Shown one piece after another: positions 7,369 to 12,611 of a stretch of 12,611 bases of DNA. Location: NCBI GenBank assembly GCA_050247075.1, contig JBFWUW010000122.1, positions 1 through 12,611 on the forward strand, written 5' to 3'. The position numbers and the translations under genes are program-made. Every line of letters starts with the position of its first letter. The stretch's first letter is position 1. This DNA is from JBFWUW01 sp050247075 (GTDB lineage: Bacteria > Planctomycetota > Planctomycetia > Pirellulales > JBFWUW01). The notes beneath the pieces were generated by a model. It saw only the letters and a program-made list of their open reading frames with translations, ran no database searches and was not told where the DNA came from.

Positions 7369-10300
7369 TTATTCCTTGGTGACCGCTTCGTCCAGGTTTA
7401 GTACTAAGTTGCAGAGCATGGTCAAAGCGGCTAGTTCATTGGCGTCGAGCGCTTCGTTGCGGGGGGACTCGCCGACTTTTAACAGCTTCGGCGCGGCTTC
7501 GGCATCGGCGGTAAAGAGCGCCAGTTGAGCGGCGTGGACTTCCGCCACGATCTGTTGCTCGTCGGCGGCTGGCAAGCGGCCCAGCACGGCCCGGTAGATG
7601 TAGTTGACCTGGTCGGACAGCGTGGAACCCCCTTCGGTCATGGCCCGCTCGGCCAGTTTGCGGGCCGCCTCGACGAACTGCGTGTCGTTCATCAAGGTCA
7701 GCGCTTGCAGCGGCGTGTTGGTGCGGCCCCGGCGGACGGTGCATGTCTCGCGGCTGGGCGCATCAAACGTGGTTAGCGAAGGCGGCGGCGATGTCCGCTT
7801 CCAGAAGGTATACATGCTGCGGCGGTACAAGCCGTCCCCCGTGTCGGCCTTGAAGATGCCGGTGTTGCTACCCACGAACGAAACCGCCTGCCACAGCCCC
7901 TCGGGCTGATATGGTTTGACGCTTGGCCCTCCCTGCTTTTCCACCAGCAGGCCGCTCACAGCCAAGGCCGAATCGCGCAGCACTTCGCCATCCAGGCGGA
8001 ACCGAGGCCCGCGCGACAGCAGTTCGTTGGCGGGATCGCGTTGTAACAATTCGGGTGTGGCCCGCGATGACTGCTGGTACGTGGCCGACATCAGAATCTG
8101 CTTTTGCAACGCTTTGACATCCCAACCCGAAGCGATGAACTCGGTCGCCAGCCAGTCCAGCAGCGTCGGATGCGTAGGCTGATCTCCTTGCGATCCAAAG
8201 TCTTCCGCCGTCTTGACGATGCCCGTCCCAAAGTATTGCTGCCAAAAACGGTTGACGATCACGCGGGCCGTCAACGGATGCGCCGGATCGACCAGCCAAC
8301 GGGCTAGCGCCAGCCGGTTCTTGGGGGCATCCGCCGGCAGCGGCGGAAAGACGGCCGGCACGTTCGGTTCGACCTTATCGGCCTTCTTGTCGTAAGCCCC
8401 GCGGACCAGTACGAAAGTCTCGCGCGGCTGCGGCATGTCGGCCATCACCAACGACGTGGGAATGGCTGCATCGAACGCTGTTCGCGCGGCCGTCACGTCG
8501 GCAACTTCCTTGTGCAGGGCATCGAAGGGGTCGCGCGTCTTAATGTAGACATGCTCGACGAAATGGTCGCGAATCAATTTGGCTTGCTCAGGCGTACGGG
8601 TGGCGGCCTCAACCTTGATGGCTTCCAAGACAGGGCCGGGCAAGGTGGACTTGGCCTGCGATTTCTCGAACCCCTCCCACACCAATTGCGAGGCAAACCC
8701 TTCACCCGCCTGCGGCGTGCGGGTGACGATGCCGGCGTGGTCCCAATAGACGGTGCCGCCATTTTGCGAGAAAGCCCATCCGTTAAGCGTGGCACCCGCC
8801 GCTAGTCCCACCTTGGCGGCATCAATCTCCAAGCGGACCCACTCGCCAAACTTGGGGATCTCTCCGGCAAAGACGTGCCCCGGCGTATCCTTGACGCCAA
8901 AGGCGATGGCGTCTTCGCCCCAGAAGGCGCGATGTTCCCAACTGCCGTCGTTGAATTGAAGCATGACGGTTTTGGGAGGGTCGATCGGATCGATATAGAC
9001 ATAGGCAAACAGCTTGTCTCCCTCGCCAATCCGCAAGGCCGCGGTAGCGCCGGTGAAGTAATGCTGGCTCATCGACTGCGAAGCGCGCTTGGTGGCTTTC
9101 TCGCCGCTAAAAACTGGCTCCGGCGCGGCAACAAATTCCCACGGCGTGTCCCCTTCCAGCTTGGCACCTTCTGGCGCGGCGTCCTCGATCCAGACAAACT
9201 CGCGCGGGGCGTTGGGGTCCACGCCATCAACCACCGCCGGTTCTTCGTAGACGACGGCTGCCAATGCCGTGGCGATCTTCTGCCGGGCCTCGGCCAGTTG
9301 CTGGTCGTAAGCCGCCAGTTGCGCCGTCTGCTCGGGCGTGGAAATCTTCATGATCGGCGGCGGACTCTTGCTATTGCCGTCCATGGCGGCATCGGCAGCG
9401 CCGTTGAAAAACGCGTAAAGCTGGTAGAACTCCGTTTGCGAGACCGGGTCAAACTTGTGGCTATGGCAAACCGCGCAGCCCAAGGTCAGGCCCATCCAGA
9501 CCGTTCCCACGGCTTCCGTACGATCGACGGCGTAGCGCACCAGCACTTCGTCATTGATCGATCCCCCCTCGCTGGTGCTGACATTGCAGCGGTTAAAGCC
9601 GCTGGCGATCTTTTGCTCCAACGTGCTCTCGGGCAGCAAGTCGCCCGCAATCTGTTCAATGGTGAACTGGTCGAACGGCTGATTGCGATTGAAGGAGTTG
9701 ATGACCCAATCGCGATAAGGCCAGATCGATCGCTCGTTGTCAAAATGCAGTCCGTGCGAGTCGCCGTAGCGGACGGCATCAAGCCAGTAACGGGCCATCT
9801 GCTCGCCATAGCGGGGCGAGGCTAAAAGCCGGTCGAGCAGTTGTTCGTAGGCATTGGCGGAAGTGTCGGCCAGGAAGGCGTCGACCTCGGCCGGGGTGGG
9901 GGGCAACCCGGTCAGATCGAGCGTGGCACGGCGGATGAGCGTCAGCTTGTCCGCCGGGACCGATGGCTTCAACCCGGCCGTTTGCAGTTTGGCCGCCACG
10001 AACTGGTCGATGGGGTTGTGGACCGTAACGTCCGGCGCGACGGCGGGGGGATCGACATGCTTGGGCGGAATGAACGACCAGTGGTCGCGCCACTCGGCTC
10101 CTTGTTCCAGCCAGCGTTTGATCGTGTCGATCTGCTCGGGAGTAAGCACCTTGCCGCTGTCGGGCGGAGGCATGCGCAGGTTAGGGTCTTCCGACACCAA
10201 CCGCGCCAGCATGGCACTGGTGGAACTGCTGCCCGGCACGACGGCCGATGCCCCCGACTCTAGCTTGGCCAGAGCGCCTGCGTTCTGGTCAAGCCGCAAG

Positions 10301-10479
10301 CCGGCCTGGCGTTCGTTTTCGTCGGGACCGTGGCACTTGTAGCAATAGTTGGAAAGCAGCGGCCGAATCTCTTTGTGATAATCGACCTTGGCCGGCTCGT
10401 CCGCTTGCACGAAGCCAGACAATCCGGCGACCGAGGCAAGGGATACAACACAAGCACGCAATAGGCGGGAAAATTGCAT
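7369..10479 (-). CDS. Planctomycete cytochrome-domain protein with DUF1549 and DUF1553
   Basis: A 1036-residue secreted protein with a signal peptide at about 1-26. Domains in order: a PSCyt1-type cytochrome c domain (about 33-130) with haem motif CYKCH (46-50) and LRMPPPD (101-107), whose Met103 is a likely axial ligand; DUF1549 (about 153-362), ending in a second CxxCH, CAVCH (335-339); a coiled-coil-prone segment (about 381-410); a beta-rich segment (about 428-588) resembling a lectin or carbohydrate-binding jelly roll; and DUF1553 (about 715-990) with LARWLVDPAHPLTARVIVNRFWQ and RRGRTNTPLQALTLMN. The family is typical of planctomycetes, and roles in polysaccharide breakdown or redox chemistry are suspected but unproven. 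The ATG at 10479 gives a full signal peptide; GGATCC upstream is only a weak Shine-Dalgarno sequence. The DUF1501 gene follows in the same apparent operon. Confidence 0.95.
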   Translation of the reverse strand: MQFSRLLRACVVSLASVAGLSGFVQADEPAKVDYHKEIRPLLSNYCYKCHGPDENERQAGLRLDQNAGALAKLESGASAVVPGSSSTSAMLARLVSEDPNLRMPPPDSGKVLTPEQIDTIKRWLEQGAEWRDHWSFIPPKHVDPPAVAPDVTVHNPIDQFVAAKLQTAGLKPSVPADKLTLIRRATLDLTGLPPTPAEVDAFLADTSANAYEQLLDRLLASPRYGEQMARYWLDAVRYGDSHGLHFDNERSIWPYRDWVINSFNRNQPFDQFTIEQIAGDLLPESTLEQKIASGFNRCNVSTSEGGSINDEVLVRYAVDRTEAVGTVWMGLTLGCAVCHSHKFDPVSQTEFYQLYAFFNGAADAAMDGNSKSPPPIMKISTPEQTAQLAAYDQQLAEARQKIATALAAVVYEEPAVVDGVDPNAPREFVWIEDAAPEGAKLEGDTPWEFVAAPEPVFSGEKATKRASQSMSQHYFTGATAALRIGEGDKLFAYVYIDPIDPPKTVMLQFNDGSWEHRAFWGEDAIAFGVKDTPGHVFAGEIPKFGEWVRLEIDAAKVGLAAGATLNGWAFSQNGGTVYWDHAGIVTRTPQAGEGFASQLVWEGFEKSQAKSTLPGPVLEAIKVEAATRTPEQAKLIRDHFVEHVYIKTRDPFDALHKEVADVTAARTAFDAAIPTSLVMADMPQPRETFVLVRGAYDKKADKVEPNVPAVFPPLPADAPKNRLALARWLVDPAHPLTARVIVNRFWQQYFGTGIVKTAEDFGSQGDQPTHPTLLDWLATEFIASGWDVKALQKQILMSATYQQSSRATPELLQRDPANELLSRGPRFRLDGEVLRDSALAVSGLLVEKQGGPSVKPYQPEGLWQAVSFVGSNTGIFKADTGDGLYRRSMYTFWKRTSPPPSLTTFDAPSRETCTVRRGRTNTPLQALTLMNDTQFVEAARKLAERAMTEGGSTLSDQVNYIYRAVLGRLPAADEQQIVAEVHAAQLALFTADAEAAPKLLKVGESPRNEALDANELAALTMLCNLVLNLDEAVTKE

Positions 10480-10518
10480 GGCGGGATCCGCGTATTTTGG
10501 GGTGGGACTGCAAGCTAG

Positions 10519-10524
10519 ATTATA
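10519..10524 (-). promoter_or_regulatory. -10 element for the cytochrome/DUF1501 operon
   Basis: A perfect TATAAT reads on the minus strand 39 bases upstream of the start codon at 10479. No recognisable -35 hexamer lies 16-18 bases further upstream, only a T-rich tract (complement of 10541-10547). Transcription would start near 10511, giving a leader of about 30 nt. Confidence 0.4.
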
Positions 10525-10563
10525 CCCCGTATCGGCTGAAGAAAAAGATAAGAAATGCCCGCG

Positions 10564-10583
10564 GCGGCCGTCATCTTGGCCGC
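10564..10583. repeat. Inverted repeat in the divergent intergenic region
   Basis: GCGGCC (10564-10569) and GGCCGC (10578-10583) are perfect inverted copies around eight bases. The repeat lies between the minus-strand operon promoter and the methyltransferase start, so it could be an operator or a leader hairpin. It has no T tract on either side that would make it a terminator. Significance is uncertain in this GC-rich DNA. Confidence 0.3.
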
Positions 10584-10662
10584 TTACCAGCGGTCCAGAC
10601 TCATGCTCTATTGTGAAGACAGATCGAACCTCAAGCCGTTATCCATTCCCGCGAGGAATTCC

Positions 10663-11673
10663 ATGAATGATATGTCTCCGCACGACCAATTGCTGCGAAT
10701 GATTTCTGGCTATTGGCTGACCCAGGCGATTTACGTAGCCGCCAAGCTCTCCCTGGCGGACTTTTTAAAGGACGGCCCGCGGGCACCAGACGATCTGGCG
10801 GCGGCTACCGGCACGCACCCCCTTTCGTTGCGGCGGCTGTTGCGGGCCTTGGCCAGCGTGGGGATTTTTGCCGAGACCGGTGACGGCCGATTCTCGCTAA
10901 CGCCGTTGGCCCAACCGCTGCGGAGCGATCTGCCCGGCTCGCAACGGGCGTTGGCGGTCATGAATGGCGAGGAGCATTATCGGGCCTATGGCGAGTTGCT
11001 GCACAGCGTGCAAACTGGCGAACCGGGGTTCGACAAAGTGTACGGGTTGCCGGTGTTCGACTATTTGGGCCAACACCCGGAACAAGGTGCCGTGTTCGAC
11101 GCCGCCATGACCGGCGTGCATGGGGCGGAGGCGGCCGCCATGGTCGAGGCTTACGATTTTTCCTGGGCCGCGACGGTCATGGATATCGGCGGCGGCAACG
11201 GCAGTACGTTGGCGGCTGTGTTGCAGCGCTGGCCCAAGATTCAAGGAACGCTGTTCGATCTGCCGGCCGTGGTGGCGCGGGCCAAACCGGCTTTGGCGGC
11301 GGCGGGCGTGGCCGACCGTTGCCAAACGGTCGGGGGCAGTTTCTTTGAATCCGTCCCTGGCGAAAAAGATATCTACATGCTGCGGCACATCATCCACGAT
11401 TGGGACGACGAAAAATCTCAGCTCATCTTGCGGAACTGCCGCGCGGCCATCGGCGGCCGGCCCGCCAAATTGCTGGTCATCGAGAACGTGATTCCAGCGG
11501 GCAACGCGCCCGGCTTCGGCAAGCTGTTAGACCTGACGATGCTGGTGATTCCCGGCGGCCTGGAACGAACAGAACCGGAGTATCGCGAACTCTTCGCGGC
11601 CTGCGGATTTCGGCTGACGGAGATCATCCCCACCACGGCCAGTGTCAGCCTGATCGTGGGCGAGCCAGTGTGA
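10663..11673 (+). CDS. Class I SAM-dependent O-methyltransferase (Methyltransf_2/COMT-like)
   Basis: A 336-residue methyltransferase with the two-part architecture of the plant COMT, acetylserotonin and hydroxyneurosporene O-methyltransferase group. Residues about 8-100 form a winged-helix dimerisation domain (LADFLKDGPRAPDDLAAATG, LSLRRLLRALASVGIF). Residues about 160-336 form the Rossmann-type SAM domain with motif I VMDIGGGNGS (172-181), an acidic FDLP ribose-binding segment (198-201) and RHIIHDWDDE (241-250), where His245 fits the catalytic base of this family. The substrate cannot be read from sequence; a small phenolic or isoprenoid-type hydroxyl is typical. The frame is open to 10555, but the ATG at 10663 is chosen because GAGGA sits 5 bases before it and the homologous region starts there. 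A SAM hydrolase gene follows on the same strand after 299 bp. Confidence 0.92.
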   Translation: MNDMSPHDQLLRMISGYWLTQAIYVAAKLSLADFLKDGPRAPDDLAAATGTHPLSLRRLLRALASVGIFAETGDGRFSLTPLAQPLRSDLPGSQRALAVMNGEEHYRAYGELLHSVQTGEPGFDKVYGLPVFDYLGQHPEQGAVFDAAMTGVHGAEAAAMVEAYDFSWAATVMDIGGGNGSTLAAVLQRWPKIQGTLFDLPAVVARAKPALAAAGVADRCQTVGGSFFESVPGEKDIYMLRHIIHDWDDEKSQLILRNCRAAIGGRPAKLLVIENVIPAGNAPGFGKLLDLTMLVIPGGLERTEPEYRELFAACGFRLTEIIPTTASVSLIVGEPV

Positions 11674-11716
11674 AGGCGGAAGGATTGATCCCTTCCGCAA
11701 GCGACCCGTCGAGTGC

Positions 11717-11770
11717 AAGAAAAAAGACGCGGCGAGGTCCCCTCTAGCTCCCAGCTATCCCCGCCGCGTC
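11717..11770 (-). terminator. Strong intrinsic terminator reading on the minus strand
   Basis: GACGCGGCG (11770-11762 on the minus strand) pairs with CGCCGCGTC (11734-11726) over 9 perfect base pairs. Two more G-C pairs follow a mismatch, and an inner TAGCT/AGCTA stem (11757-11753, 11749-11745) closes a three-base loop. On the minus strand it is followed by TTTTTTCTT. On the plus strand the tail is only CCTTTG, so it is much better as a minus-strand terminator, though it might also stop methyltransferase transcription. Confidence 0.7.
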
Positions 11771-11807
11771 CTTTGAATGCCCCATCGCCCCTCCCCGAGA
11801 CGATGGT
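11717..11807 (-). ncRNA. Candidate small RNA of about 90 nt with five GGA motifs (CsrB/RsmZ-like?)
   Basis: On the minus strand a promoter-like sequence (11842-11815) is followed by a hairpin, CCATCG (11806-11801) with CGATGG (11787-11782), whose 13-base loop is G-rich and contains GGGGAGGGG. A strong hairpin and T run follow (11770-11717). No minus-strand coding gene lies within this window to the right of it, so the terminator has no other visible client. The RNA would carry five GGA triplets (at plus positions 11794-11792, 11771-11769, 11760-11758, 11751-11749, 11740-11738), at least one in an open loop. RNAs of the CsrB/RsmZ type present such motifs to sequester CsrA. Existence and role are inferred; no expression data or fold calculation is available. 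Confidence 0.35.
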
Positions 11808-11814
11808 GCAACAA

Positions 11815-11842
11815 AATCTAGGTCGCGGCGGCGATGAGTCAA
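11815..11842 (-). promoter_or_regulatory. Putative promoter of the candidate small RNA
   Basis: On the minus strand TTGACT (11842-11837) and TAGATT (11820-11815) are separated by 16 bases. Aligned to the csrA promoter candidate without gaps, 19 of 28 positions are identical, including TTGACTC and GCGAC next to the -10. Transcription would start near 11807-11809, immediately before the first hairpin. Confidence 0.4.
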
Positions 11843-11857
11843 ATCGCCCAGGCGATT
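11842..11857. promoter_or_regulatory. Palindrome abutting the small-RNA promoter (possible operator)
   Basis: AATCGCC (11842-11848) and GGCGATT (11851-11857) are perfect inverted copies around two bases. On the minus strand the palindrome lies immediately upstream of the -35 hexamer of the candidate small-RNA promoter, sharing one base with it. That is a suitable position for an activator or repressor dimer. No known binding consensus is recognised. Confidence 0.3.
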
Positions 11858-11925
11858 GCCAGTCGACTACGTGCCCGTTGCGCGTAAACTCCCGCGGTTC
11901 GTTTCCGGCCAAGTCCAAATTGGGG

Positions 11926-11931
11926 CATAAT
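11926..11931 (+). promoter_or_regulatory. Possible -10 element for the SAM hydrolase gene
   Basis: CATAAT matches the -10 consensus at 5 of 6 positions and lies 41 bases before the ATG at 11973. No good -35 is visible (TTTCCG at 18-base spacing matches 3 of 6). A small hairpin, GGAGG (11934-11938) with CCTCC (11945-11949), would sit near the 5' end of the transcript. Confidence 0.3.
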
Positions 11932-11972
11932 GAGGAGGTTTCGCCCTCCGTCCATACGCCCGTTGTCCTTCC

Positions 11973-12611
11973 ATGTCCGCGCGTCGCCAAAAAACCCCAG
12001 CCGTTGCGAAAACGCCCCGCCGACAGCCGGCGGGCGGTCCAGCACCGATCGTCACGCTAACGACCGACTTTGGCGTTAGCAGCCCCTACATTGCGGCGAT
12101 GAAAGGAGTGATGCTCTCCATCAACCGCGACCTGACGATTGTCGATATTACCCACGCCATCAAGGCTCAAGACGTGCGGCAAGGGGCGTTGATTCTGGCC
12201 GAGACGGCACATCTCTTTCCGCCGGGTACCATTCATGTGGCCGTCGTCGATCCGGGCGTGGGGACCAATCGCCAAATATTATGGGCGGAAATCAATGGCC
12301 GGCAGTTCGTGCTGCCCGACAATGGCCTGTTGGGACTCTTGGCCGATCGTTCGCCCCCCACTAGAATGCGGGCCGTCACCGAGCCGGCTTATTGGCTGCA
12401 TCCCGTCTCGGCCACTTTTCATGGACGCGACATCCTGGCACCTGTCGCGGCAAGGCTGGCGGCGGGCCTTTCGCCCGACTTGCTAGGCCCGCCGCGCGAC
12501 TGCTGGGTCGAACTCACCTGGCCGGAGATCCAGATCGTGCCCGGAAAAATTCAAGGTTCGGTGACCCGCATCGACTCGTTCGGCAATCTGATCACCGACA
12601 TCACCGCCGAA
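11973..12611 (+). CDS. SAM hydrolase (adenosine-forming, SAM hydroxide adenosyltransferase), partial
   Basis: An open frame of 213 codons running off the right edge. It belongs to the DUF62/SAM_HAT family, related to fluorinases and chlorinases, which uses water to split S-adenosylmethionine into adenosine and methionine. Visible motifs are TLTTDFG (28-34) with the conserved Asp32, VDITHAIKAQDVRQGA, VAVVDPGVGT, LPDNGLLG, FHGRDILAPVAA and the start of the C-terminal domain with IDSFGNLITDI. Halogenating relatives differ in active-site residues, and this protein looks like the ordinary hydrolase type. A basic, Pro-rich extension of about 25 residues precedes the domain. The ATG at 11973 is the only start after an in-frame stop at 11931; no Shine-Dalgarno sequence is visible. 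The C-terminal part lies outside the window. Confidence 0.93.
   Translation, partial: MSARRQKTPAVAKTPRRQPAGGPAPIVTLTTDFGVSSPYIAAMKGVMLSINRDLTIVDITHAIKAQDVRQGALILAETAHLFPPGTIHVAVVDPGVGTNRQILWAEINGRQFVLPDNGLLGLLADRSPPTRMRAVTEPAYWLHPVSATFHGRDILAPVAARLAAGLSPDLLGPPRDCWVELTWPEIQIVPGKIQGSVTRIDSFGNLITDITAE

Noticed and set aside
8875..9825. Plus-strand open frame of 316 codons opposite the cytochrome/DUF1553 gene
   Set aside because: Antisense shadow with an Arg/Gly/Val-rich composition typical of high-GC reverse frames and no domain features.
11713..12060. Plus-strand open frame of 115 codons in the gap before the SAM hydrolase
   Set aside because: No Shine-Dalgarno sequence, low-complexity Pro/Ser/Arg content, overlaps the true SAM hydrolase start in another frame and covers the terminator hairpin.
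1..12611. Search for tRNA genes, CRISPR arrays, insertion-sequence ends or phage genes
   Set aside because: No cloverleaf, no regularly spaced repeats, no transposase or integrase motifs and no terminal inverted repeats with target duplications were seen by eye.

Overview
The window looks like part of a planctomycete chromosome, most likely from the Pirellulales and relatives. The strongest evidence is the cytochrome-domain/DUF1549/DUF1553 protein followed by a Tat-exported DUF1501 protein, a gene pair greatly expanded in that phylum. GC content is high, several starts are TTG, and many genes are solitary or in very short operons. All of this was read by eye; no database search or folding program was run.

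Layout, left to right. (1) Positions 1-287 hold no convincing gene, only a promoter and a leader of about 150 nt for csrA (288-509), which ends at a clear intrinsic terminator (531-570). The leader carries GGA motifs resembling CsrA binding sites. (2) A lipoprotein of unknown function (753-1604) has a C-terminus reminiscent of a secretin. It converges on an N-carbamoylputrescine amidase gene (1645-2547, minus). (3) folK (2696-3202) and panC (3317-4192), for folate and pantothenate synthesis, lie in the same direction. (4) An unusually large lgt (4279-5850) carries an N-terminal two-helix extension with an EF-hand loop and a PDZ domain inserted in the periplasmic head region. (5) On the minus strand, a 1036-residue cytochrome/DUF1549/DUF1553 protein (10479-7369) and the DUF1501 protein (7316-5856) form an apparent two-gene operon. 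The DUF1501 gene converges on lgt with only 5 bp between stop codons. (6) A class I O-methyltransferase (10663-11673) and the start of a SAM hydrolase (11973 to the window edge) run on the plus strand, separated by a 299-bp gap.

The most interesting find is in that last gap. On the minus strand there is a promoter-like TTGACT-16-TAGATT, a G-rich hairpin, and a strong hairpin followed by six Ts, in the right order for an RNA of about 90 nt. The predicted RNA has five GGA triplets. Its promoter matches the csrA promoter at 19 of 28 positions, including part of the spacer. Together these suggest a CsrB/RsmZ-like decoy RNA for CsrA, co-expressed with csrA. This is a hypothesis from sequence reading only.

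Functional links: Lgt would lipidate proteins such as the 753-1604 lipoprotein; the DUF1553/DUF1501 pair is exported and probably acts together outside the cytoplasm; and the methyltransferase and the SAM hydrolase both consume SAM.
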